Source of the DNA: Albugo candida
Taxonomy: Eukaryota; Oomycota; Peronosporomycetes; Albuginales
Reading direction: 5' to 3'
Assembly (NCBI GenBank): GCA_040437565.1
Contig: JBDOQK010000002.1
Location: 248,001 to 312,000 of the forward strand
Length of the DNA: 64,000 bases
Positions 20,798 to 32,000 of the stretch are shown here, piece by piece (positions within the stretch are counted from its first letter, which is position 1; each line of letters begins with the position of its first letter). The notes below the pieces were generated by a model. It searched no databases and had not been told where the DNA came from. It was given only the letters and a program-made list of their open reading frames with translations. A program made the translations under genes and the position numbers.

Positions 20798-21721
20798 TTA
20801 GGTGGATGACACCTCATTCAACGAAATCTCAATTAGGACGGGGTAGTGGATATCCGGTTTATATGCATCTTTGTATTTTTCGGTGTATTCAGCATCAAGC
20901 TTGGAGATGAATGGATCGTAATCAGTCCGTACAGAAACGGAAAGGCCAACTTGACACGCAATCTCGACAAAGCTATCCATTGATTTCCCGCGTTTTGGCT
21001 GAAGGAGTATGCATAGACCAGTGTCGGGTCGAAGTAGACTACGGATCAGTTGTGCGAGATCTGCGTGGAAGGAACGAAAGAATAAGCAATCGCTGGCGAT
21101 AATCAAGTCAAAACTGCCTCTTTTTGACGTATCTAGGCTGCATTCCGCGTGATTCCACAAAACTTGACGAACATGAGCATCGACATCGCATTTGAAATGC
21201 TCAACATTTTTCTCGAGACATTGCTGCACATTTTCCAGCGCTTTTTCGTTCCCATCTGTGATCCAAAATGTACCAAAAGGGACGGGCGCATGAGCCAGTA
21301 GCCCAAAAGAAGCAAATGCACTCATTCCGCTTCCAAGTTCACATACATTGAGCGACTCACTGCTCCTTGTAATCGATTGACAAACTCGATTCGATAGTAT
21401 AAAGTAGAGCAGCACTTGTTCTGAAGACCACATTTTAATATTTCCAGTGTTGTCAACGCCTTTATTCTCCCGGTGACATACTAAATCTTGCAATGCCAAA
21501 TGCAGCTCACATTTCTCACGAATCAGCACGGAAGGACTATTGCCATGCAGCGGTATCGTATACTGTTTCCATCGCCATCCATCAATTGCCTTCTCTGCAG
21601 CAGCGGTCGATGGGAATAATTGAAAAAATTCAGGTGTTGAAGGGATTTTCGTGTGGTTCGATTCATGCCGCTTACAAATTGCTTGACGTAATGTCAGCCA
21701 ATGACGCTGAGAATCTTTCAT
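20798..21721 (-). CDS. CAMKMT: Calmodulin-lysine N-methyltransferase-like protein
   Basis: A single-exon frame of 307 aa from an ATG at 21721. It is a seven-beta-strand SAM-dependent methyltransferase of the METTL/FAM86 group. Diagnostic pieces in order: WSSEQVLLYFIL before the fold, the SAM-binding glycine loop VCELGSGMSAFASFG, an acidic ITDGNEKALENVQ strand, FDLIIASDCLFF at the post-IV position, and LQPKRGKSMDSF. The pairing of WSxEVLxYF with DGNEKAxxNVQ and DCLFF points to CaM KMT, which trimethylates a lysine of calmodulin. Length is close to the animal enzyme of about 320 residues. The gene is divergent from the PfkB kinase with 196 bp between starts. Confidence 0.83.
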   Translation of the reverse strand: MKDSQRHWLTLRQAICKRHESNHTKIPSTPEFFQLFPSTAAAEKAIDGWRWKQYTIPLHGNSPSVLIREKCELHLALQDLVCHRENKGVDNTGNIKMWSSEQVLLYFILSNRVCQSITRSSESLNVCELGSGMSAFASFGLLAHAPVPFGTFWITDGNEKALENVQQCLEKNVEHFKCDVDAHVRQVLWNHAECSLDTSKRGSFDLIIASDCLFFRSFHADLAQLIRSLLRPDTGLCILLQPKRGKSMDSFVEIACQVGLSVSVRTDYDPFISKLDAEYTEKYKDAYKPDIHYPVLIEISLNEVSST

Positions 21722-21917
21722 AAATGGAATTTAGGACGCTTCTCTGATAATCAAGTTCAAGATGAGAAAGAAATTCGATGTTTTGTCTACATGAGTCAGC
21801 TTCCTTCACTTGATGGTATGCTCTATTTCGAGTATCACAGTTCCATCTCCAAATTCATGAATCGAACGTGATACTGGACCGAGTAATTTTAGCTCATTTG
21901 GGAAGCAGGCTAATCGT
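21722..21917. promoter_or_regulatory. Bidirectional intergenic region
   Basis: 196 bp separate the ATGs of two divergent genes (CaM KMT-like and PfkB kinase). Both promoters must lie here or overlap the 5' ends. No specific motif is claimed. Confidence 0.4.
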
Positions 21918-22977
21918 ATGCGATTCGCGGTGATTGGAGACGCGTTTGTGGATGTGGTGGCTGGGGCTTTGAGTCCAACTCAGGGTCTACCGACATGGGG
22001 AACGGATGTTGAATGTCATTGTCCTATTCAGCCGCATCCAGGAGGCTCCGCCCTCAATACCGCAACACATCTATCAGCGCTATCACGTGGAAAATCCGAG
22101 TTTCTAGTCGATTTACACACGGTTGTGGGCGATGATTTCTTTGGAAAAATTATTCATGAGCATTTGGAACTGAATCAGATCTCATTGCAATCTCCTTGTC
22201 TTCCGGAGCTGAAGACTGGAGTCTGCATTGTGTTGAGTTCCCCCGTACGATAATTGTCTTCGATATTCGCATACTAACAAATGCTGCGTTAGAGTGACCG
22301 GGGATTTGTTACTTATTATGGAGCCATGCGGAAATTCTCATTGCGGCATATAGACCGAGTGCGAGTATTGGATGCGAATCATCTACATATTGGAGGTATC
22401 ATTCATTGATTCTGCATAAGTGATTGCATTACTGAGTATGGTATTGCTTGCAGGCTACTATAGTTGCCCGCAGCTTCATTCAGAAATTCTTCCGCTGCTG
22501 AAAGCTGCAAAGGAAAAAGGGATCACGGTCTCCTTGGACACGAATTATGACACTTCAGATAAATGGGATGGTGGATTGACGCATATACTCAGCTTTGTCG
22601 ATGTCTTTCTTCCAAATGAGACGGAAGCCAGACGAATCAGCCGACGAGAAACGATACAGGAAGCCTTCACGTTTTTCGAGCAATTTGTTGATGGCTTGAT
22701 CGTAATAAAGATGGGAAAGCATGGCGTCAGAGCGAGGTGCACCCGAACCAAGTGCACGTGGTTTCAGCCGACAATAAAAGTAGAAGTACAAGATGTCACA
22801 GGAGCCGGTGATTCTTTCAATGCAGGATTTCTATATCAGTGGAAGCAACACCCACAAGATGTTAAAAATGCACTGCTTTGGGGCTCTGCAGTAGCTTCAC
22901 GCTGTGTTGCTGAGATTGGAGCTTCTACTTGCAAGTATGCCTACGAGGACATTATGAAAATAACATCTCTTGATTGA
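21918..22977 (+). CDS. PfkB (ribokinase-family) carbohydrate or nucleoside kinase
   Basis: Phosphorylates a sugar or nucleoside with ATP in the cytosol; the substrate cannot be read from the sequence. Three exons: 21918-22244, 22293-22395, 22454-22977, with introns of 48 and 58 nt. The first intron contains TACTAAC, a perfect branch-point sequence, 11 nt before its acceptor. The product is 317 aa, typical for the family. The N-terminus has the beta-strand start FAVIGDAFVDVV and the PfkB signature 1 glycines (HPGGSALNTATHLSAL). Signature 2, DVTGAGDSFNAGFL, is complete with the catalytic Asp. An ENxxE-like loop reads LPNETEARR. Confidence 0.9.
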
Positions 22978-24191
22978 ATGCTTTCTGTGAAAACCTGACA
23001 GTTTCCGTTCGATTTTTAATCAGTTCAAAAGTCGACAGGATCCTTGCTCCATCATTAAATTGCTTCATGCTGACGTAAGAGAGAGCTTGTCGAATTTGTA
23101 ATGAATTACACCGAGTAATCGCTACCGAGATACGTCACTATTGTGCACCACCATCATCGTTTCCAGCTATTTTTGAGTTTGCCGAAGATGCTGATGAGCG
23201 CACTATCAAAGCTGACGACAGCACTGGAAGACGATTGAGTTTGACTTTGGAGATGATCAAAGAACTTGACGCGCTATACGTATACAGGAAGGAGCTATCC
23301 ACTGCAATTTCAAAAGCGACACACGATCGCAATAGTGGATCCGATTCGCAATCACAATGCCTAACATTGCCGCAGATAGTTATAATGGATACTATAGAAA
23401 TTTTGAATAACCTCCGATCAACATCATTCTCACATTTGAATGTTTCCAGCATGCATTGCGTGGCCAAGTCATTTCACACATTACATGCACCGACAAGTAA
23501 GAGCTTCGATTTTTGACTTGATTGCGTCTGCTTCTATATAATGCACAATTGCAGTACGACCATAACATTGTACCTTCCTAAACTCCAATGATCGATTTAT
23601 TTCGAGATTTCGCGATTCTTTAATACGTACATAGCGAATGTGTACGTATGGTCATCGCAATTTTTAATATCATTTCATCACAAAGTTGTTTCTGACCAAT
23701 CCATTCTGTTTTGAGCTTCCTAGACCTGGACCATTCACGTCTGCGCGTGTGTCTATCGCTTCTTAATGGCTTGCATGCATATAAAGAGGAGTGGTATGCT
23801 TTAGCGAGCCATTATCTATTTTCCGTTACAGACAGCACACTCACGATAATACATGCGCCGTTGCTTTCGTCCGTTCTTGTAATCTCCTCAGCCTCCTCAG
23901 GCCATGCACTTTGTAGTAGAGCCAATCATGCCATTTCAAATGCTGATTCCCGATGATACGCTAAACTAAAAAGGGCTGTCTATTAGAGTGCTCAGTAGAC
24001 ATGATAAACCTCGCAGGTATGAATGGATTTCAGATTACCATCAAGTGATTAATCGTGTAATTCCACATGACCCAAATTTCATCATTGGCGGTGAGCCCAA
24101 GATTTCCTCCGTCTATAGCAGCATTGTGTATTGCTTGATGAAACACTTGCTTCTCGGAGCTTTCTGTTTACGTATATCTACCTACACGTAG
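22978..24191 (+). CDS. Candidate multi-exon gene, unrecognised
   Basis: Two or three protein-like blocks lie on the plus strand. One from about 23100 to 23500 reads FEFAEDADERTIKADD and LTLEMIKELDALYVYRKEL, and ends at a GTAAGA donor near 23491. One near 23710-23960 reads SRLRVCLSLLNGLHAYKEEW. One near 23988-24180 reads YEWISDYHQVINRVIPHD and VYSSIVYCLMKHLLLGAF. I could not join them in frame or identify a family. On the minus strand a piece near 23870-23950 is also protein-like, so the arrangement is uncertain. Confidence 0.35.
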
Positions 24192-24579
24192 CAGATAAAA
24201 AAGGACTCAAAGGAGCGCCGTTCTCTTAGACGCGAAGTCGCGGCGAATTCGTTGGCAAGTTTCATCCAAAGGTTATGCAACAGCTTCCAAGATCTCAATA
24301 TAGTGTAGTGCTTTGTAGACTCATGCATAGACCAGCCGTGTATCGAACTTTACAATAATTCCATTTTCTTCACTGCCGGAGTATCGAATTCATTTGCATT
24401 GAATAAAGACGAGTCTCATCTTTAAGGTTCGGACATCGTGATGGTAATATCGAGAAAGCTGATTAGACTTCTATTTCTCAAGATACGGTAGATCTCCTAC
24501 TAAAAAGCGATGGAGAAGGTGCACTTCTTTACACCAACTCACCGGTATGAGATGTGACTCACACAGCCTTTCTGCTGTA

Positions 24580-25047
24580 TTCGCTCAGAGGAAATACTCA
24601 TATAACCCAAAGCAGATAAAGTACGCCATGGAATGATCGCTAAAAATTTAAAGACACCCTCATATTGGCAAACAAACAGCGAACACTTTGCGCAGTATGA
24701 TAAAAGGCCATGCGATAGAATTCGACATGATTGGTCGCGAAATTTGATCCATGTCAGTTAATGNNNNNNNNNNNNNNNNNNNNNNNNNNNNNNNNNNNNN
24801 NNNNNNNNNNNNNNNNNNNNNNNNNNNNNNNNNNNNNNNNNNNNNNNNNNNNNNNNNNNNNNNTTCGCTCAGAGGAAATACTCATATAACCCAAAGCAGA
24901 AAAAGTACGCCATGGAATGATCTCTAAAAATTTAAAGACACCCTCATATTGGCAAACAAACAGCGAACACTTTGCGCAGTATCATAAAAGGCCATGCGAT
25001 AGAATTCGACATGATTGGTCGCGAAATTTGATCCATGTCAGTTAATG
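24580..25047. repeat. 184-bp direct repeat around gap 24764-24863, copies differ by SNPs
   Basis: 24580-24763 matches 24864-25047 except for about three substitutions (for example AGATAAAG against AGAAAAAG). It looks like an unmerged overlap of two haplotypes. Confidence 0.92.
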
Positions 25048-25371
25048 AAGAAGGAGCAAAATGAATCTCGTGCTCAAGGGAAGTGCGTGGCGATTACTCT
25101 GAATGAAACACGACACATTTCAGAATTACGGCGGCACTTGAAGTCGTTGATATAGCGCATCGTGTCACTCTTGATACATCATCAAAGAGTGTACCCAAAG
25201 CGATTATATCAGCGTTACAATGGAGGGAATTGTGTATTGAATAGCTAAAGTACACCTAACATGAGAGTGCGCATTAATTGGTCTGACTTTTAAAGGCATC
25301 AAAATGTGCATAGAGTAAGGCCAACAATTCAAATAGATTGATTACACCGCTCGATCGTGCATCGTGGGGCG

Positions 25372-25535
25372 TCTTTATCACCACAAGATTATCTCAAATT
25401 CAGNNNNNNNNNNNNNNNNNNNNNNNNNNNNNNNNNNNNNNNNNNNNNNNNNNNNNNNNNNNNNNNNNNNNNNNNNNNNNNNNNNNNNNNNNNNNNNNNN
25501 NNNTCTTTATCACCACAAGATTATCTCAAATTCAG
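25372..25535. repeat. 32-bp direct repeat around gap 25404-25503
   Basis: 25372-25403 equals 25504-25535 on the two sides of a 100-N gap. Confidence 0.9.
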
Positions 25536-25610
25536 ATGCTAGCCACATCTTATCGTTAAATTATAAAACACGACTGTTGTCCAGTCAGAAATTGTGGTCG
25601 CTACTAGAAA

Positions 25611-26876
25611 ATGGATGTCACAAGCGGAGACTCGTCTGCTACTCCAGGCTTGAACGTGATCTTAGACCCTTCAGAATATTTGACTTTCCACTTACAGCCC
25701 AGTGCATCCCCTCAGTCTAAACTGAGCATTCGCAATACGTCTGCAGATCGTATCATAGCATTCAAAGTTAAGACCACACGACCTTTACGATATCTAGTAC
25801 GACCGAATCAGGGAATGCTGCAACCGGACGGATCCGCCTCTATCGTCGTGAGTCTACAGCAAAAGGATTGCGAAGAGCTCTTACGTCTGGAACCCTCTGA
25901 GAGGCAAACGCTCAATGACAAATTCCTCGTACAGAGCATTTATATTGAAAATTCATTTTACGAATCCGTTCGCGCCAGAGGCTCCAAAGAGACTGCAGAT
26001 GTATTGACACAAATGTGGTTGCATACGAATAAAGCCAAATTGTCGAATAAGAAACTGAGATGTCGATTTGTTCAAGAACCGATAGAAAATAATGGAAGTA
26101 AAATGCAAATAGAGACACAGCCGATACCCTCACACGTATCGATAGGAAGTCGAGATGGATCGATATCTCCAAGGTCAGGCCTGAGCACATCACACCTGCA
26201 ATCGAGCTTTCGTGAAAGTAATACCGATACAAGTGAGAGACGAGAAATTAAGGAGCACGACCTGGCCACTAAGGTAAGGATGCACGCATGTCATGAAGAT
26301 GGCTCGGCTGATTACTCGTTTATTGTAGACTTCTGTACAGGAAGTAGCTAGTCTGCGGAAGAAGTACGATGAGGTAATAATCGTCAAACCTGGTCTGGTC
26401 ACAAAGTGAAAAATCTCACTATCCGACGCTCTATATGGTAGCTTGTGGCATTTACTGTCCAACTGACAGCACAAAGGGACGTGCTTTTATCGGATCTGGA
26501 GAAAACATATCCTTATTCAGCGTCAATTACTGCTATATATCTCATTTGCCACTTTTTGTTTCCTTAACATCACTCTTCATTTACTCGGCAGCATTTACAA
26601 CGAGCAACCACAGATGTTCAACGATTCAAGAAACTGGCAGAGGAAGGGCAATCAATTTCTTCGTTACGCAATCGCAAAGCAGGCCAAACTAGCAATCCGA
26701 ATACACCGGAGGAAGTTCCATCGACCGGAAAACTCAACAGCATACGGGATTCAACGGTGAGTGAATGTTCCACTCCAAGCTCATTGTTGACATTTACGCT
26801 TTGCCTCCAGGCGTTTGGACTCTTTCATATTTTGATTTGCGCGATTCTCTTTTTTCTGATCGGGCGATATTACTAG
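25611..26876 (+). CDS. VAP: VAP-type ER membrane protein (MSP domain, coiled coil, tail anchor)
   Basis: VAP proteins sit in the ER membrane and bind FFAT-motif lipid-transfer proteins at contact sites. Six exons join in frame to 332 aa: 25611-26273, 26341-26373, 26442-26506, 26585-26756, 26811-26876. (The list has five coding segments; the first carries 221 aa.) Introns are 67, 68, 78 and 54 nt. The MSP domain is at residues 15-115 (LDPSEYLTFHL...NTSADRIIAFKVKTTRP...YLVRPNQGMLQP). A polar linker follows, then a coiled coil near 222-270 (EVASLRKKYDE, LVAFTVQLTAQRDVLLSDLEK, VQRFKKLAEEG) and a C-terminal anchor at 312-332 (FGLFHILICAILFFLIG). The third intron is best explained as a U12-type AT-AC intron (separate entry). 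The last exons are repeated after the gap at 27367. Confidence 0.88.
26507..26584 (+). other. Probable U12-type AT-AC intron in the VAP gene
   Basis: The 5' end reads ATATCCTT, the exact minor-spliceosome AT-AC donor consensus. TTCCTTAAC, the exact U12 branch-point consensus, is at 26560-26568. The intron ends in AC at 26584, 17 nt after the branch adenosine. Splicing here joins ...LEK-T-RQHLQ... in frame within the coiled coil. A weak GTGCTT donor at 26481 with the CAG at 26590 would also keep frame but would remove 11 coiled-coil residues. Confidence 0.78.
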
Positions 26877-28195
26877 CGTGAGCAGAGTGCTTCAGACAGA
26901 AGAATCAAAACAAATAAAGTATGTGTTCATGTTAGCCGAACTTCCACATTGTGAGTAACTAGAGAAGATGAAGAGCAAGACGCATATTGTGTCTTCATTT
27001 GTGTGGTTGCAGGACGCGTTTCCTGTCGCGTTTGGGAGATATCTCCGGTTCAATTCCATCAGTAGCGCGAAATCGCTTCAATATACCCATGAAAAAGGCT
27101 TTTCGATTGCGAACTGTTTTTGTGAGACACTCATCAAATTCCTGAACAGCATTTTTAGCAGTTTCATAATCAAACCAAGACAAGAAATCAATCATGCGCT
27201 CATCAACATCGTCTTGGGTTAATTTTGACTCCGGGTCGGCAACTTTTTTCTGGATTAGAGCTTTCGTTTTCTCAATCTGCTTCTCGGATTGCTTGACACG
27301 AAGTGATTGTAGACGTTCGAGACGAAGTTTCGATTTGTTGCCTCCACCATTTGCAGTGAGTTCGACNNNNNNNNNNNNNNNNNNNNNNNNNNNNNNNNNN
27401 NNNNNNNNNNNNNNNNNNNNNNNNNNNNNNNNNNNNNNNNNNNNNNNNNNNNNNNNNNNNNNNNNNCAGAGGAAGGGCAATCAATTTCTTCGTTACGCAA
27501 TCGCAAAGCAGGCCAAACTAGCAATCCGAATACACCGGAGGAAGTTCCATCGACCGGAAAACTCAACAGCATACGGGATTCAACGGTGAGTGAATGTTCC
27601 ACTCCAAGCTCATTGTTGACATTTACGCTTTGCCTCCAGGCGTTTGGACTCTTTCATATTTTGATTTGCGCGATTCTCTTTTTTCTGATCGGGCGATATT
27701 ACTAGCGTGAGCAGAGTGCTTCAGACAGAAGAATCAAAACAAATAAAGTATGTGTTCATGTTAGCCGAACTTCCACATTGTGAGTAACTAGAGAAGATGA
27801 AGAGCAAGACGCATATTGTGTCTTCATTTGTGTGGTTGCAGGACGCGTTTCCTGTCGCGTTTGGGAGATATCTCCGGTTCAATTCCATCAGTAGCGCGAA
27901 ATCGCTTCAATATACCCATGAAAAAGGCTTTTCGATTGCGAACTGTTTTTGTGAGACACTCATCAAATTCCTGAACAGCATTTTTAGCAGTTTCATAATC
28001 AAACCAAGACAAGAAATCAATCATGCGCTCATCAACATCGTCTTGGGTTAATTTTGACTCCGGGTCGGCAACTTTTTTCTGGATTAGAGCTTTCGTTTTC
28101 TCAATCTGCTTCTCGGATTGCTTGACACGAAGTGATTGTAGACGTTCGAGACGAAGTTTCGATTTGTTGCCTCCACCATTTGCAGTGAGTTCGAC
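26638..28195. repeat. 729-bp direct repeat around gap 27367-27466
   Basis: 26638-27366 equals 27467-28195 (offset 829). The repeat holds the 3' end of the VAP gene and the 3' half of the Nop6-like gene, so each appears twice although one copy is expected. Confidence 0.95.
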
Positions 28196-28735
28196 ATTGA
28201 TACGTCGACCTTCCAAAAGTGAATGATGTCGAGATAGTGCAGCCCCAAGCGCTTTACTGTCAGAGACTTGGATGAAAGCCGTTCCTTTGAATTTCTTTGT
28301 CTTCTTGTCTGTCAACATCCGTATTTGGATGTCTCCTGCTTCCTGAAAGTGCTCTTTGATCTTTTCAGACGTCGCAGTAAAAGGGAGCTGACCAACAAAC
28401 AACGTCAAATGAACTTTTTGCGCGTTGTTCCGTTTGGTTGCGCTGTCCTTCCTCTTGGTCTCATTATCTTCGTTTTTTTGGCCCGGCTTGGATTGATCAT
28501 TTTGCCTCTTCCGTTTGCGAGCAACATCACTGGAATGAATTTTCGCATCATCTTTTTTATCTCCAGTATTTGCTTTACTCACGTCGGCGTCTACTTGTTT
28601 CAATCTGGCTTGCTCACGAAGGTATTTTCTCCTTTCCTTTGCATTCAATTTAGAAACATCTACGTCTGACCCCGCTCGCTCGTTTGAATTCTTTGAAGCA
28701 ATTGCACTAGCATTTGCTCGATCACACTGCGCCAT
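27824..28735 (-). CDS. Nop6-like RRM protein, probable ribosome-biogenesis factor
   Basis: 303 aa from the first in-frame ATG at 28735. The first 110 residues are lysine/arginine rich and look nucleolar. A single RRM follows at about residues 109-185: RNP2 LFVGQLPF, RNP1 KGTAFIQV. It ends with GRRINVELTANGGG-N, the tail seen in the Nop6 RRM group of fungi and plants (INVELTAGGGG). The last 110 residues are helical and charged, with the block DERMIDFLSWFDYE, whose role I do not know. Nop6 proteins help early 40S assembly; that role here is inference. The gene is convergent with VAP and divergent from PDS5. A partial copy of its 3' half appears at 26995-27366. Confidence 0.8.
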   Translation of the reverse strand: MAQCDRANASAIASKNSNERAGSDVDVSKLNAKERRKYLREQARLKQVDADVSKANTGDKKDDAKIHSSDVARKRKRQNDQSKPGQKNEDNETKRKDSATKRNNAQKVHLTLFVGQLPFTATSEKIKEHFQEAGDIQIRMLTDKKTKKFKGTAFIQVSDSKALGAALSRHHSLLEGRRINVELTANGGGNKSKLRLERLQSLRVKQSEKQIEKTKALIQKKVADPESKLTQDDVDERMIDFLSWFDYETAKNAVQEFDECLTKTVRNRKAFFMGILKRFRATDGIEPEISPKRDRKRVLQPHK

Positions 28736-29030
28736 TGAGTGTACTTTTGCTGTGACCAATCAAAAGCATTACAAGTTTTATCCAACAAATTTGCTGCATT
28801 GCACCGATGCAATCCGCCTTCAGGATAATCTATGCCACTATTAAGTATAATGCTCACCCTATTAATAATGAAGTGAAGCGTTGAAGTACATTTCTGATAT
28901 CTCGGAGCATGTAAGTTGCGAATTGCGCTGACCGATAAAACGCTCAAATTTGCTCATTTTTGTCTGACAGCCAGCAAGCTATTTAACCAATCAGAAAAGT
29001 GCAACCGGAAGCTCTCATTTGGCGGGCAAA
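28736..29030. promoter_or_regulatory. Bidirectional intergenic region
   Basis: 295 bp between the ATGs of the Nop6-like and PDS5 genes, which are divergent. Both promoters are expected here. No motif is claimed. Confidence 0.4.
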
Positions 29031-32000
29031 ATGGCACCAAAAAAGAAATCCACAGCTCTCAAACGGAAACGAACGAAAGGAAATTCAAAAAAAGAAGATA
29101 GTGATCGCGCAGAAGATAACGCCTCTAAAAAAGTTGCATCACGCAAATCAACGCGGCAAATGCGAGCACGGGAGGAGACACGATCTGTTGATGATTCTGT
29201 TGCAGAATTAACAGATGAAACGTACTTTGATGACGGAGGAGAATGCGTCATTGAGAGCTCAGGGAATATTGGTACGATCACCAAGAGGGAAGACTTGGAC
29301 GCTGTTCCCGCAGGGGAAGACGTCGAGTCAGACGACCTGAAGAAAAAGATCTTTTCTGGAATTTACTTGACAAGTGGCAGCAACAAAACGGAAATATGTC
29401 GTCGATTGAAGGAGACTTGGAAAGTACTTCAAAGCATACCCAACATATCACATGCAGCTTATGAATTACAAGAAAAATCAGTATCGCCGGATGATCTACG
29501 GCTTTTGAGTTCCGAGATCTTGAAGGATGACGTTATGGAGACACGGGATAAGAATGCACGTTCTCGTATTGCCTGTTGTATTGTCGAGTTATTACGCGTT
29601 TACGCCCCAGAATCGCCATTTCCATCGAAGCAGCATACTTGTACTGCCATTCATTTTATTTTGGAGCAACTAGTTGCACTTTCACAGGAATCTACCGCGA
29701 GGGCTACATCAGTTGGGGCTAAGAGTAGTCTTGATTTTCAGTTTTATCATATACTGGAAAGTCTTTCCGACTTGAAAGTTTGCATCTTGGTCAGCAGGCT
29801 GAACTCACCAAACGAAGAAGGAGAACCAACATTGTTAGTACGATTTGCCCAAGCATTCTTTGAGCTCATTCGCCCCGAACATTCCAATCGAGTTCACAAT
29901 CTGATGATATCAACCTTAGTGACCATTATTGAAGAATCAGAATCGATCGACCAGTCGTTTCTCGAAGCTCTATTGGTCCTACTTGTTCACAACCGCAGTA
30001 CAGAAGGTATCGGAGAGCTTCAAAAAGACTCAAGTCCTGAAAGCGGTCCTTATTATATATCTCGTGAAGTGATTTATCGAACGTCTGAATCCTTGCAGAC
30101 ATTTCTTGCGCAATTTTTGAATAACTTTTTGATCGAAGACAACCGAGATGAAGATCGGAAATCATCTGAAGTGAGGGAGAATTTGTTCTCTGTGATCTTC
30201 GAGCTCCACAAGATTTGTCCCAGTCTCCTTCTATACATTCTTCCAAACATTTGTGTGCAACTTCAGGCTGATGGGATTGCCACACGTCTGAAGGTGGTTT
30301 CTTTACTTGGGAAATTATTCGCTTCTCCGGACACAGAGTATGGGGCTGAATCGATGAGACTCTTCCGAGAATTTTTAGGTCGCTTCCGTGATATCAGTCA
30401 AGAAATTCGACTCAATATGATCCAATTGGGCGTCATGATTTGGCAGGAAAAACGTGATCTTGCACCGCTTATCGAGAATGAATGCATCCTTCGTTTAAGT
30501 GACTCAGAGTGGGAAGTTCGAAGAGCGGTTGTAAATGAAGTTTGCGATTTATCTGCGAATCATCTCGGGATTGTCAGTGAGGAGTGCTTGCGTCAGGTTG
30601 GAGAACGTCTGAAAGATAAAAAACTCATCATACGAAAGGAAGCAATGACAGGATTAAGTCAAGTATACGCACATCATGTCTCCGCATATTGGGCTCGATC
30701 AAAGAATCAACCAAATGAGAGATTGTTGGACGTGATACCAAAGGATTGTCTCAAAAAACTTGGTTGGATCCCGGACTATGTGCTGAAATGTTTCGCGTAC
30801 CCACAACAAGAGCTTCGACTACGTGTTGTCCAGCTTCTGGACGACTACATCCTTCCCAAGGCTTTTGACGTCAAAATTCGAGCAAAAGGGTTTTTGTTTC
30901 TGTATCAGCATTTGGATGACGTTTCCATTGAGGCTTTCAGGAGAATTTTACAGGAAAGAGTCAAATGTATACAAGCTTGTCAAGAGTACATTGACACCAG
31001 AACCATGTTGCGTCAAACCAAAGGATCACCCATCACTTCCTATCAAAACATCACGCGAGTATTTCGTGACGAGATCGCACCAATGTTCAACGAGACGGAC
31101 CATCTGGACAAGTTGATGGATCAACTTAATTCGTGGAAAGATCAGACTGTTTTCAGAGCGCTGTCGTCCATCAGCGATTACACGAAATCACAAAAGGAGA
31201 TACGTGCAAGTCGTGACCGGCTTGTCAAGTGCGTTGGCTCTAAAAGTGCGCTCGGAGCATTTATGAAGGACTTCTGTCGCAAGTCAAATCTGCTGACATT
31301 CAGCAAAGAGTCCGTTGATTTCTTCCTGGAAATAGTAAGGAATAGCGGAGGCTCGACTATCAGGGAACGTCACACTGCGCTGCGAATTATCGCATTGGTA
31401 GCAAAAGTGATGCCAGATTTGCTGTATTCTTTTTTGTCGCACGAATTGGATCAGTTCTTAGCGGTCGATGCGAAATTGGAGGTCCCCGGAGAATCAAACG
31501 AATGGAAAATCTTTTGTGGCGTATTGGCAATGGCTGCAAGCACCGCAAAGCAATACAGAAAAAGTTCTAGTGCAATGAAGATAGATGATAAGCAAACACT
31601 CTCATCAAGCACGAAAAAATGTCTTCAAGATTATTGCACCGGAAATACTGACGTGCCCATCGCGTTACAGCAACAAATTGCAAAGTCGTCGGCCAAAATC
31701 TTGACAAGTCTTTCATGCGATCCCAAGGAAGTGCATCTGCTTATTCAACGACTTTGTGCGAAGAATAATTTCTCGTCGATCAAAAACCCCAAGTTGCCAA
31801 GTGCGCTATCAAGCTTACATGTGTTATTGAAATGCTCTCTTGGAGATTTGGAAATTGCCGATCGCACACTACTGGCTGGCACGTGGGACGCAATCCTCGA
31901 GTATATTAAGATGGATAGCACAAAAAAGAAGGAAGAGAACTCAGGCGGAAAGAAAGGAAAAGAAAGAAATGGTGGACTGACTGTGTCTAGACTGATCGAT

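Larger units (their letters stand above)
24192..25610. other. Intergenic with two assembly gaps
   Basis: AT-rich and without a supported gene. It contains gaps 24764-24863 and 25404-25503 with repeated flanks. The VAP gene starts at its right edge. Confidence 0.5.

Noticed and set aside
26506-26614. Conventional GT-AG intron with donor GT at 26522
   Set aside because: The exon would end in phase 2, and none of the AG acceptors at 26591, 26604 or 26613 restores the coiled-coil frame.
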